Below, one piece after another: positions 7,052 through 13,148 of a stretch of 13,148 bases of DNA; the stretch's first letter is position 1, and every line of letters starts with the position of its first letter. Below the pieces are notes generated by a model. The model was not told where the DNA came from. It searched no databases and worked only from the letters and a program-made list of their open reading frames with translations. This DNA comes from DATGKD01 sp035294855 (GTDB taxonomy: Bacteria; Actinomycetota; Acidimicrobiia; Acidimicrobiales; UBA8190). Position numbers and translations under genes: made by a program. Where the stretch lies: contig DATGKD010000044.1 of NCBI GenBank assembly GCA_035294855.1, positions 1-13,148 of the forward strand, in the 5' to 3' direction.

Positions 7052-7954
7052 GTGACGCACACGGGGGCGAGCGACGAGCCGGTCATTGGTCGCGGCGTCC
7101 CGGGGTGGGAGCTCCCGCTCCCGCCCGAAGAACGAGCCAAGCGGGCGGGGAGCTTCGGCGGTGTGGCCGCCGAGTACGACCGTTTCCGACCGGGGCCGCC
7201 AGCCCACGCGGTGGACTGGATCCTCGGGGGGCGTCGCGGGCGCGCGGTGGACCTCGGAGCGGGCACCGGCGCGCTCAGCAGGGTCCTGCTCGAACGGGTC
7301 GACGAAGTCATCGCCGTCGAGCCGGACGAGCGGATGTGCTCGGTGCTCGCGGCGGGGCTGCCGCAGGTGCGCGCCGTCGACGGCCGCGGCGAGGCCATCC
7401 CGTTACCCGACGGCTCGATCGACGCCGTGGTGGCTTCGTCGTCGTGGCACTGGATGGACCCCGTCCCCACGCTCGAGGAAGTGGCGCGGGTCCTCGTGCC
7501 GGGAGGAGTGCTCGGCGCGCTGTGGTCGGGGCCCGACCCCCACAGCGAGTTCGCGGCCCAGGCGCGCGCCATTCTGGCGTCCGGGGTGCTCGACGAGGAC
7601 CACGCCGACGAGGCGTCGCGCGACGCCAACCGAGGCCGTTCCGCAGGAGGCGACGAGCTCGCCGGTGCGGTGATGGGCGACGGCCAGCGCCCCCCGTTCA
7701 GCCTGGACATCCCGCCGGGCCTTCCCTATGAACCTCCGGAACATGAGGTGCACACCTGGGACGTGGCGCTCAACACCGAGGAACTGATCGGGTTCCTCGG
7801 CACGATGAGCTGGATCATCGTCATGCCGGCCGACCGGCGGGCGCAGGTGCTCGAAGTCGCGCGCCGAGCCCTGCGCGACGTGGTCGGCCTGCACGGTGAC
7901 GCCACGATCGACGTCGGGTTCCGCTCGGACGCCTGGCGAGCGCGGCGTCGTTAA
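7052..7954 (+). CDS. Class I SAM-dependent methyltransferase (Methyltransf_11 type)
   Basis: A 300-residue Rossmann-fold methyltransferase. The entry segment RAGSFGGVAAEYDRFRPG is typical of a group of small-molecule methyltransferases. Motif I is D67-L-G-A-G-T-G73, the acidic residue that binds the SAM ribose lies in the following IAVEPDE strand, and the post-II region has SSSWHWMDP (from about residue 130), like the A-S-x-H-W patterns of the family. The acceptor substrate is not predictable. GTG 7052 was chosen because of the adjacent -10-like box and because residues encoded from ATG 6968 are an Arg-rich run overlapping a putative terminator; the longer version would be 328 residues. The TAA stop shares the palindromic TTAA with the stop of the convergent MFS gene. 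Confidence 0.85.
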   Translation: MTHTGASDEPVIGRGVPGWELPLPPEERAKRAGSFGGVAAEYDRFRPGPPAHAVDWILGGRRGRAVDLGAGTGALSRVLLERVDEVIAVEPDERMCSVLAAGLPQVRAVDGRGEAIPLPDGSIDAVVASSSWHWMDPVPTLEEVARVLVPGGVLGALWSGPDPHSEFAAQARAILASGVLDEDHADEASRDANRGRSAGGDELAGAVMGDGQRPPFSLDIPPGLPYEPPEHEVHTWDVALNTEELIGFLGTMSWIIVMPADRRAQVLEVARRALRDVVGLHGDATIDVGFRSDAWRARRR

Positions 7955-9360
7955 TCGTGAGCAGCTGAGGCCGGAGTCGTCGCTGCCGCTCCGGTCGCCA
8001 GCGGGGCCACGACGTGCCCGGGGTCCACGACGTGCCCGGAGTCCACGACCTGTCCGGTGCCGGGAGCGAAGCCCGGAGCGACGTTGATCTCCTCGAGCTC
8101 GCGGCCGCCTGTCTCGGGGAAGAACGCGAGCACGAGCCCCGCGGCGGCGAGCGGTCCGACCGACAGGATGAGCACCGCGCGGGGAAGGCTGCCGGCGCCG
8201 CCGATGAGCGCTCCCGCCACCAGGAAGCTCGTCGACTGGCCCACGTAGCGGGCGCCGGTGGCAAAGGAGTTGCCGAACGCGCGCAGCTCGGTGGGGAACA
8301 GCTCGGCTCCGAAGCCCGTTCCGGTCGGCCACGTGCCGAACACTCCGACGTAGATGAGGGCGAGCGACGCGAACAACGCCACCTCACCGTGAGCGAGATA
8401 GAAGAAGCAGAAGAACCCGAACACGGCGACGACGCAGAACGAGCACAGAATCGGCTTCCGACCGAACCGGTCGCTGATGGACCCGGCGAGGAGGAGAACC
8501 GGTATGGCGAGGGCCCCCGACGCCACGAGCGTCAAGCTGGCCGCCGACGCCGACAGGTGGCGCTGCGACTCCATGAAATCGACCACGTACACCGTCGCCT
8601 GGGCGGTGAGGTTGGCGAGCACCGCGGTGCCGCACAGCAACACGAGCCGGCTGCGGTAGGGGGACTGCAAGATCGCGGTCCACCGCCCGGCCACCGCCCC
8701 GCCGGCCACCACCGCCTGGTAGCGACCCGTCTCTCCGAGCGTGCGGCGGAGGCTCGTCACGACGAGGAGCACGGGAATGGCGGCGACGTACAGCCAGCGC
8801 CATGACAGGTGCAGCGGGCTCACGACGGTGCCGTTGAGGATGGCGCACCATCCCGTGCCGAGGGCGGACAACATGGCCAGCCACCCGAACGCGAAGCCGC
8901 GCGCCCCCGCGGGCATCTCCTCGGCGACGATGGTCCACACGAGCGTCGCCTGGAGTACGAGGAAGAAGCGCGCCAAGAATTGGAACGTCACGAACGCCGG
9001 CAGGCTGGGCGCCAGCGCAGTCGCCCCCGTCATGACGGTGTAGGCGACGATGGTCGGCAACAGGATCCGACGCCGTCCTCGGACATCGGCGCGCCGCGCC
9101 GCGAAGACGGCCGGGATGGCGCCCAGATAGACGACGGCGATCCACACCGACGCCGTGGCCTGGCTGATCCCGAAGGTGTGGCGCAGCGGCTTGAGCGCCA
9201 CGGTGATGATGTTGAAGTCGTAGCCCTCGAAGAACGTGGCCGCGCCCAGCAGGACGAGGATCCGCCAGTGCTCAGCGGTGAGCAGCTGGCGCGATCGCAA
9301 GAAGCCGGGCGCCTGCCCGTCAGGGGTCCGGGGACCCTCGGCCCCGGTCACGTCCGCCAC
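7951..9360 (-). CDS. MFS transporter, sugar-porter/AAHS-like
   Basis: A membrane permease of 469 residues with about twelve hydrophobic segments. Family marks: FFEGYDFN in helix 1 (D48), a motif-A loop ARRADVRGRRR near 88-98, the second-half counterpart DRFGRK at 297-302, and PETGGRELEEI at 415-425 after the last helix, a hallmark of sugar-porter-related MFS proteins. The substrate is unknown; relatives take up sugars, aromatic acids or other organic anions. A hydrophilic 44-residue tail contains a short repeat of VVD(S/P)GH. The start is uncertain: GTG 9360 and GTG 9351 are both in frame, neither with a clear ribosome-binding site, and the frame remains open upstream through the macro-domain gene, where it is not coding. 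A 15-bp inverted repeat covers the 9360 start. Confidence 0.88.
   Translation of the reverse strand: MADVTGAEGPRTPDGQAPGFLRSRQLLTAEHWRILVLLGAATFFEGYDFNIITVALKPLRHTFGISQATASVWIAVVYLGAIPAVFAARRADVRGRRRILLPTIVAYTVMTGATALAPSLPAFVTFQFLARFFLVLQATLVWTIVAEEMPAGARGFAFGWLAMLSALGTGWCAILNGTVVSPLHLSWRWLYVAAIPVLLVVTSLRRTLGETGRYQAVVAGGAVAGRWTAILQSPYRSRLVLLCGTAVLANLTAQATVYVVDFMESQRHLSASAASLTLVASGALAIPVLLLAGSISDRFGRKPILCSFCVVAVFGFFCFFYLAHGEVALFASLALIYVGVFGTWPTGTGFGAELFPTELRAFGNSFATGARYVGQSTSFLVAGALIGGAGSLPRAVLILSVGPLAAAGLVLAFFPETGGRELEEINVAPGFAPGTGQVVDSGHVVDPGHVVAPLATGAAATTPASAAHD
8003..8056. repeat. Three 18-bp tandem repeats inside the MFS gene tail
   Basis: Three consecutive 18-bp units at 8003-8020, 8021-8038 and 8039-8056, based on GGGTCCACGACGTGCCCG. 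The first differs from the middle copy at one position and the third at three. On the minus strand they encode a repeated six-residue peptide in the C-terminal tail of the transporter, with VVDSGH and VVDPGH as the clearest copies. The unit length keeps the frame, so copy number could vary without disrupting the protein. Confidence 0.85.
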
Positions 9361-9409
9361 GGATCGGGAACGGCGGCAGGGTCCTGCGCTTGTGCCCGAC
9401 CCGTGGCGG
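9354..9409. promoter_or_regulatory. 15-bp inverted repeat at the MFS gene start: operator, RNA hairpin or macro-gene terminator
   Basis: CCGCCACGGATCGGG (9354-9368) and CCCGACCCGTGGCGG (9395-9409) are inverted copies with one mismatch in 15, separated by 26 bases that contain a smaller GCAGG-CCTGC palindrome. The left arm covers the GTG 9360 candidate start of the MFS gene. The whole lies 55 bp beyond the macro-domain stop. It could be a repressor site, an mRNA hairpin controlling translation, or a terminator for the macro-domain transcript. Confidence 0.55.
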
Positions 9410-9463
9410 TGGCAAGGGGCCCCCAGGCTCACTCCCCGACGAGGCCGGCGAACGGGCTCCCGG

Positions 9464-9988
9464 TCAGGCTTCGAGGAGCTCCTGGTACAGCTCGTACGTG
9501 GGCCGGTCGAAGGCCACGAGCCGCACGAGCTCGACCTCGGTGCGGCAGCTTCGGACGGTCTCGACCGCCACCCGGGCGGCGAGCTCGGCGGGGTACCCGT
9601 AGATGCCCGTCGAAATGGCGGGGAACGCCACGGAGCGGGCGCCGAGCTCGTCGGCGACCTCGAGCGAGCGCCGGTAGCACGACGCCAGGACGTCGGGCTC
9701 ACCGCGGTGGCCTCCACTCCACACAGGCCCGACCGTGTGGATGATCCAGCGGGCGGCCAGGCCGAAGCCCTCGGTGGCCTTGGCGTCACCGGGGTCGCAC
9801 CCACCGAGCTCGGCGCACGCCGCATGGAGTTGTGATGCTCCCGCGGCGCGATGGATGGCGCCGTCCACTCCTCCGCCACCTTTCAACTGGCGGTTGGCAG
9901 CGTTGACGACGGCGTGGGTGTCCTGGGCGGTGAGGTCACCGTGGACCGCCTCGACTCGCGGGGTGCCCACCCGCTCATGTTCGCCCAT
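9464..9988 (-). CDS. Macro-domain protein, probable ADP-ribosyl hydrolase (O-acetyl-ADP-ribose deacetylase type)
   Basis: A 174-residue stand-alone macro domain of the MacroD/YmdB type. Diagnostic segments are present in order: GDLT at 17-20, N29-A-A-N32, the glycine-rich GGGGVDGAIHRAAG from 37 (D42 and H46 in the usual catalytic loop), TVGPVW, and PAISTGIYGYP at 123-133, which forms the phosphate-binding loop. Relatives deacetylate O-acetyl-ADP-ribose, remove mono-ADP-ribose from Asp/Glu or process ADP-ribose-1''-phosphate; the exact substrate cannot be told. ATG 9988 is used; an in-frame GTG at 9970 is a realistic alternative that would widen the gap to thpR. No ribosome-binding site is obvious, so the message may be leaderless. 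The gene is divergent from thpR by 16 bp, and the MFS gene follows 103 bp downstream on the same strand. Confidence 0.9.
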   Translation of the reverse strand: MGEHERVGTPRVEAVHGDLTAQDTHAVVNAANRQLKGGGGVDGAIHRAAGASQLHAACAELGGCDPGDAKATEGFGLAARWIIHTVGPVWSGGHRGEPDVLASCYRRSLEVADELGARSVAFPAISTGIYGYPAELAARVAVETVRSCRTEVELVRLVAFDRPTYELYQELLEA

Positions 9989-9992
9989 CGGG

Positions 9993-9998
9993 GACACT
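9993..9998 (+). promoter_or_regulatory. Possible -10-like box (GACACT) for thpR
   Basis: GACACT lies six bases before GTG 10005 and differs from the TANNNT pattern only at the first base. This position would give a leaderless thpR mRNA. Any -35 element would then lie within the first codons of the divergent macro-domain gene. Confidence 0.3.
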
Positions 9999-10004
9999 GG
10001 GGGC

Positions 10005-10547
10005 GTGCGCCTGTTCGTGGCGGTGCGTCTGCCGGAGGACGTGCTCGACGCGCTCGATCGCATCGCCCGACCCAAAGACCCGGCCCTGCGCTGGACGACG
10101 AGGGCCCAATGGCACCTCACACTCCGGTTCCTCGGGTCCGTCGAAGACCCACACGCCGTCGCGGACTCTCTGGCGGGCGTTCCCGATGTGTTGCGGGCCC
10201 AAGGATTTGTGACGTTGGAGGCGGTGCTCGGACCGGCGATCGCCTGGTTCGAAGGACGTCGGATCCTGCAGGTTCCCGTGAGCGGGCTCGATCCGCTCGC
10301 CCGGGCGGTGGCCGATGCCACGAGCGACTGGGGCGAGCCCCCGGGTGTGCCGTTCGTGGGCCACGTGACCCTGGCCCGGGTGCGAGGCCGGGGCCGCGGT
10401 GACCGGTCGCTGGCCGGGGGCGTCGTCGAGGCGAGGTGGCCGGTGGACGGGTTCGAGCTGATGTCGTCCCGGCTCGGTCCGGGCGGGGCGAGGTACGAGA
10501 CCCAGGCGGTGGTGCCCCTCTATCCACCATCGAACGTGTGTTCGTAA
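10005..10547 (+). CDS. thpR: RNA 2',3'-cyclic phosphodiesterase (2'-5' RNA ligase family, 2H phosphoesterase)
   Basis: A 180-residue 2H-superfamily enzyme. Both catalytic H-x-T-x motifs are intact: H37-L-T-L and H120-V-T-L. The opening VRLFVAVRLP is the standard N-terminus of bacterial ThpR/LigT. The family hydrolyses 2',3'-cyclic phosphates to 2'-phosphates and can ligate tRNA half-molecules with 2'-5' linkages in vitro; the physiological bacterial role is unsettled. GTG 10005 is chosen because the conserved N-terminus begins exactly there; the frame continues upstream across the macro-domain gene but has no family sequence. The last codons and the stop overlap the LexA box for recA. recA starts 100 bp downstream on the same strand, so some read-through transcription is likely. 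Confidence 0.9.
   Translation: MRLFVAVRLPEDVLDALDRIARPKDPALRWTTRAQWHLTLRFLGSVEDPHAVADSLAGVPDVLRAQGFVTLEAVLGPAIAWFEGRRILQVPVSGLDPLARAVADATSDWGEPPGVPFVGHVTLARVRGRGRGDRSLAGGVVEARWPVDGFELMSSRLGPGGARYETQAVVPLYPPSNVCS
10530..10545. promoter_or_regulatory. LexA (SOS) box upstream of recA
   Basis: TCGAACGTGTGTTCGT contains CGAAC and GTTCG as a perfect inverted pair four bases apart, the LexA consensus of actinobacteria and other Gram-positives. It lies four bases upstream of a TACAAT -10 box, so bound LexA would cover the -35 region. It overlaps the last codons and the first stop base of thpR. Confidence 0.92.
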
Positions 10548-10549
10548 AT

Positions 10550-10555
10550 TACAAT
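10550..10555 (+). promoter_or_regulatory. LexA-controlled recA promoter, -10 box TACAAT
   Basis: TACAAT is a near-consensus -10 hexamer in an unusually AT-rich patch (AAATTACAAT) just after the LexA box. It would start transcription near 10562 with a leader of about 85 nt. The -35 position (about 10527-10532) has no recognisable hexamer. Confidence 0.55.
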
Positions 10556-10573
10556 GGTGTCAGTTCCGGTGGC

Positions 10574-10595
10574 TGTCACACCCTGTCCGTAGCTT
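10574..10595 (+). promoter_or_regulatory. Possible second, LexA-independent recA promoter (RecA-NDp/PafBC-like)
   Basis: TGTCA at 10574-10578 and TAGCTT at 10590-10595 have the order and spacing of the actinobacterial LexA-independent damage promoter pattern (TGTCRGTG, eight bases, TANNNT). The -10 half matches well, and the upstream half matches five of eight positions. It lies 35-40 bp downstream of the LexA-controlled -10. Confidence 0.4.
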
Positions 10596-10647
10596 CGGCC
10601 CGGTCAGAGCGACGTACCCGTCAAAGCGAAGAGAGGCAGCGAAACAA

Positions 10648-11694
10648 ATGGAACGCGACAAGGCGCTCGACATGGCTCTCAGCCAGATCGAAAAGCAGTT
10701 CGGCAAAGGCTCGGTCATGCGGATGGGGGAGACCGTCAACATGGGGATCGAGGCGATCTCCACTGGTGCCATGTCGCTCGACATGGCGCTCGGCATCGGC
10801 GGCTTGCCGCGTGGGCGCATCGTGGAGATCTACGGGCCCGAGTCGTCGGGGAAATCGACGCTCGCCATGCACGTGGTGGCCGAAGCGCAGCGCAACGGCG
10901 GCATCTGCGCGTACATCGACGCCGAGCACGCCATGGACCCGGTGTACGCGGGGGCCATTGGCGTGAACGTCGACGACCTGCTCATCTCGCAGCCCGACAC
11001 GGGGGAGCAGGCGCTCGAGATCGCCGACATGCTGATCCGGTCCGGCGCCCTCGACATCATCGTCATCGACTCCGTGGCGGCGCTCACACCGCGGGCGGAG
11101 ATCGAGGGCGAGATGGGTGACACCCACGTCGGCCTCCAGGCCCGCCTCATGTCCCAGGCGCTGCGCAAGCTCACGGGCACACTGTCGAAGTCGTCCACCA
11201 TCGCCGTCTTCATCAACCAGCTGCGCGAGAAGATCGGCGTCATGTTCGGCTCCCCGGAGACCACGCCCGGGGGGCGCGCGCTCAAGTTCTACTCGTCGGT
11301 CCGGCTCGACATTCGCCGCATCGAGCAGATCAAGGATGGCGCCGATGTCATTGGCAGCAGAACGCGCGTCAAGGTCGTCAAGAACAAGATAGCGAGTCCT
11401 TTCAAAACCGCAGAGTTCGACATCATGTTCGGCAAGGGGATCAGCCGCGAGGGATCGCTGCTCGACGTCGGCGTGGAGATGGGACTCATCAAGAAGTCCG
11501 GGGCGTGGTTCACCTACGAAGGTGAACAGTTGGGCCAAGGGCGCGAGAACGCCAAGCAGTTCCTGGCGGAGACGCCCGAGCTGATGATCGAGATCAACGA
11601 GCGCATCCGCTCGGAGCTCGTCGGCACCGTGCTCCCCGCTGGGACCACCGTCGGAGCGGGCAAGGACGACGACGCCCCCATCACCCTGGACTGA
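10648..11694 (+). CDS. recA: Recombinase RecA
   Basis: A complete, intein-free 348-residue RecA, the strand-exchange ATPase and LexA co-protease of homologous recombination and the SOS response. The N-terminal helix (DKALDMALSQIEKQFGKGSVM) is canonical. Walker A is GPESSGKS at 63-70. The YIDAEHAMDP segment, the Walker B-type strand LDIIVIDSVAAL and the L2 DNA-binding loop GVMFGSPETTPGGRALKF are all intact. The C-terminal domain runs through SREGSLLDVG and KKSGAWFTYEGEQLGQGREN, followed by a short acidic tail (GKDDDAPITLD). ATG 10648 is preceded by GAGAGG at 10631-10636, slightly far but acceptable. Expression is probably controlled by LexA and perhaps a second damage promoter. There is no recX directly downstream; the next gene is convergent, seven bases away. 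Confidence 0.98.
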   Translation: MERDKALDMALSQIEKQFGKGSVMRMGETVNMGIEAISTGAMSLDMALGIGGLPRGRIVEIYGPESSGKSTLAMHVVAEAQRNGGICAYIDAEHAMDPVYAGAIGVNVDDLLISQPDTGEQALEIADMLIRSGALDIIVIDSVAALTPRAEIEGEMGDTHVGLQARLMSQALRKLTGTLSKSSTIAVFINQLREKIGVMFGSPETTPGGRALKFYSSVRLDIRRIEQIKDGADVIGSRTRVKVVKNKIASPFKTAEFDIMFGKGISREGSLLDVGVEMGLIKKSGAWFTYEGEQLGQGRENAKQFLAETPELMIEINERIRSELVGTVLPAGTTVGAGKDDDAPITLD

Positions 11695-11701
11695 CGCGCA
11701 C

Positions 11702-12547
11702 TCAGCCTTCCAGGTAGGTGAAGATCATCATCTGCGTGGCGTAGGCCACGAGCGTCCTGGTTTCGTCCCACAGCGTCGTCTCGGCCGACGCCCAGCCGTC
11801 GTCCGCCCAGCGCGCCCGGTCGTGCGCCAGCAGCCACGTCGTGCGCGCCGGTTCGAAGAAGTGGACGGTCAGATCCGCGCTGGGGGCGAACCACGGTTCT
11901 CCCCGATGACCGAGTCGCTCGCCCACCGAGCCGGGCATGCGGTCAGCGAGCGTCAGGACACCGAGGGGATCCAGGGAGCCGTCGGCGAGCAACGGCGGAT
12001 CGTCGAACCGCAACCACGTGGCGACATCCGAGGATGTGGGTTCGTGCTCTTCCCAAGGTGGGTGACCGAGCGCGGCGCGCCCTTCGACTCGCGTCCAGAA
12101 GGGACGCTGTTCGTACGGCTCGATGCCCGGAGGTGGCGGGTCCCGGTACGACGGACATTGCCCGGGTGGCGGGACCTGCGGAGGCATCACGTCGACGAAG
12201 GACGGGCCCCTGCGCTTGGAGCCGAACACCGCCAGCAGCGTGGTGCCCGAGGTCGAACCCTCGTTGCGCACGGTCGCGGTGACCTGGGTCGCAGAGCGGC
12301 CCCGCCGCAGGAAAGAGACGTCGATCGCCAAGTCGCCCGCTGAGACCTGGCCGGCGAACACCGCGGTGCACGCGCGCAACTCCTGTGACCGATCGTCCAA
12401 CGCGTGCTGCGCGGCGCGCAGCGCGAACGAGACGATGATGCCGCCCTGAGGCAGCGGCACGAGGTCCCAGCCGTGGTCGAGTTCGGCGCGGTACCGACCA
12501 TCACCGAGCGGCTCCACGACGACGTCTTGGGCGAAGGTGCCGGCCAT
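11702..12547 (-). CDS. Acyl-CoA thioesterase-like double-hotdog protein
   Basis: A 281-residue protein resembling the TesB-like (acyl-CoA thioesterase II related) actinobacterial family with two hotdog folds. The first hotdog has DHGWDLVPLPQGGIIVSFALRAAQ, in which the glycine pair starts the hot-dog helix, and VSFLRRGRSATQVTATVRNEG. The second contains PSADLTVHFFEPA and ASAETTLWDETRTLVAYATQMM, the usual final strands. Such enzymes hydrolyse acyl-CoA to free acid and CoA, but members with poor active sites occur. ATG 12547 is preferred: the domain begins there (MAGTFAQD), whereas an ATG at 12598 would add 17 residues without family character. A TACGTT box at 12621-12616 on this strand could be its -10. 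It is convergent with recA with only seven bases between the two stops. Confidence 0.82.
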   Translation of the reverse strand: MAGTFAQDVVVEPLGDGRYRAELDHGWDLVPLPQGGIIVSFALRAAQHALDDRSQELRACTAVFAGQVSAGDLAIDVSFLRRGRSATQVTATVRNEGSTSGTTLLAVFGSKRRGPSFVDVMPPQVPPPGQCPSYRDPPPPGIEPYEQRPFWTRVEGRAALGHPPWEEHEPTSSDVATWLRFDDPPLLADGSLDPLGVLTLADRMPGSVGERLGHRGEPWFAPSADLTVHFFEPARTTWLLAHDRARWADDGWASAETTLWDETRTLVAYATQMMIFTYLEG

Positions 12548-12661
12548 GTCGAAGAACCTTGCGGGCGGATCAATCGTCGTCGCCGGCTGCCGCCACACCG
12601 GTGGGCACGCGGGCCAACGTACCGGAGCGCGTGAACTCGCCGGCTCCCCGAGGGGGCTCGA

Positions 12662-13147
12662 TCAGTGGGTGGGCGTGGCCGAGGCGGCCACCGGCGGCGC
12701 CGTGGTGGTCACGGCGACCGTGGAGGGGACGATCTCCACCCACGTCGGACCGGGTGCCAGTGCGATGGGTGTACCCGCGGCTGAAACGAGGTTCGTGGGA
12801 CTGGTGATCGAAGCCCGCTGCCATGTTCCCGCCACAGCGATCCCGTTGCGGAGGACCGTCACGGGGCCGCTGCCGACCATCTGCGACTGGACCTCGAGCC
12901 CACCCACGTCGTTCTCGAGCCACGGTCCGTAGGTGACGTGGACCGTCTGGATCACGATGTTCGTCGCGGCGACCTGGCCCCCGTTCGCCACCATGGCAGG
13001 ACTGGACCCCCACGAAAGCAACCAGCGTCCACTCGGCGCGTCCCACGCCCAGTGCACGTCGTTGGTCGGCGCGAACGGGATGTGGACTCCGGTGACGGCG
13101 GTTCCCTGCGGGGTGACGTTCGAGTAGGTGAAGATCGCCGCCGGCGG
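12662..13147 (-). CDS. DUF3048 (YerB-like) lipoprotein, C-terminal part
   Basis: The last 161 residues of a protein whose start lies beyond the window edge. The visible part matches the C-terminal domain of DUF3048 proteins (YerB-like putative lipoproteins): IFTYSNVTPQGTAVTGVHIP, then HWAWDAPSGRWLLSW, VAATNIVIQTVHVTYGPW and ATPTH at the end. The function of the family is unknown. The first 3 codons seen are Pro/Ala, consistent with a linker between domains. The tail before the stop is rich in Thr, Val, Pro and Ala. A small GC-rich hairpin with one bulge at about 12643-12657, directly after the stop, could weakly terminate transcription. The thioesterase gene follows 114 bp downstream on the same strand. 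Confidence 0.78.
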   Translation of the reverse strand, partial: PPAAIFTYSNVTPQGTAVTGVHIPFAPTNDVHWAWDAPSGRWLLSWGSSPAMVANGGQVAATNIVIQTVHVTYGPWLENDVGGLEVQSQMVGSGPVTVLRNGIAVAGTWQRASITSPTNLVSAAGTPIALAPGPTWVEIVPSTVAVTTTAPPVAASATPTH

Positions 13148-13148
13148 C

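Noticed and set aside
9361..9879. Upstream extension of the MFS frame to an ATG at 9879
   Set aside because: The added residues overlap the well-supported macro-domain gene in another frame and lack MFS character; the transporter begins at 9360 or 9351.
1..13148. tRNA, rRNA, CRISPR repeats, transposase genes or phage genes
   Set aside because: No cloverleaf-like, regularly spaced repeat, DDE-transposase or phage protein patterns were noticed on either strand while reading; this was by eye and not by a covariance or profile search.

Overview
This is a chromosomal window from a high-GC (roughly 70%) actinobacterium. Three things point there: the rimO-pgsA-cinA and thpR-recA gene orders, an actinobacterial LexA box (CGAAC-N4-GTTCG) in front of recA, and frequent GTG starts with TANNNT-type -10 boxes lying 6-8 nt before them. 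The protein style suggests Acidimicrobiia or a relative, but that is an inference. No RNA gene, insertion sequence, CRISPR array, prophage or attachment site was seen, and no stretch longer than 300 bases lacks a gene.

Layout. (1) Bases 1-2064 (+): the end of rimO, then pgsA and cinA, tightly packed and probably one operon. (2) 2129-2890 (+): a two-domain VOC/glyoxalase-like protein resembling mycobacterial CFP-30B, ending at a perfect 13-bp hairpin shared with a convergent small dimeric alpha/beta-barrel-like protein (2932-3231, -). (3) 3432-6950 (+): an MMPL/RND transporter followed by an exported protein of unknown function. (4) 7052-7954 (+): a SAM methyltransferase whose TAA overlaps the TAA of a convergent MFS transporter (7951-9360, -). 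(5) 9464-9988 (-): a macro-domain hydrolase, divergent from thpR (10005-10547, +) across only 16 bp. (6) 10648-11694 (+): recA, with a LexA box embedded in the last codons of thpR and possibly a second, LexA-independent damage promoter downstream. (7) 11702-12547 (-): a double-hotdog acyl-CoA thioesterase, convergent with recA across 7 bp. (8) 12662 to the window end (-): the C-terminal part of a DUF3048 (YerB-like) lipoprotein.

How it fits together. cinA, a 2H phosphoesterase (thpR) and recA are neighbours in several bacterial lineages. Here the block is split by about 7.9 kb of unrelated metabolic and transport genes. The most thought-provoking part is the macro-domain/ThpR divergent pair: in eukaryotic tRNA splicing these two families act one after the other on ADP-ribose 1'',2''-cyclic phosphate. 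Its location beside an SOS-controlled recA makes it the best candidate here for an undescribed functional link. The rest looks like ordinary core and accessory chromosome.
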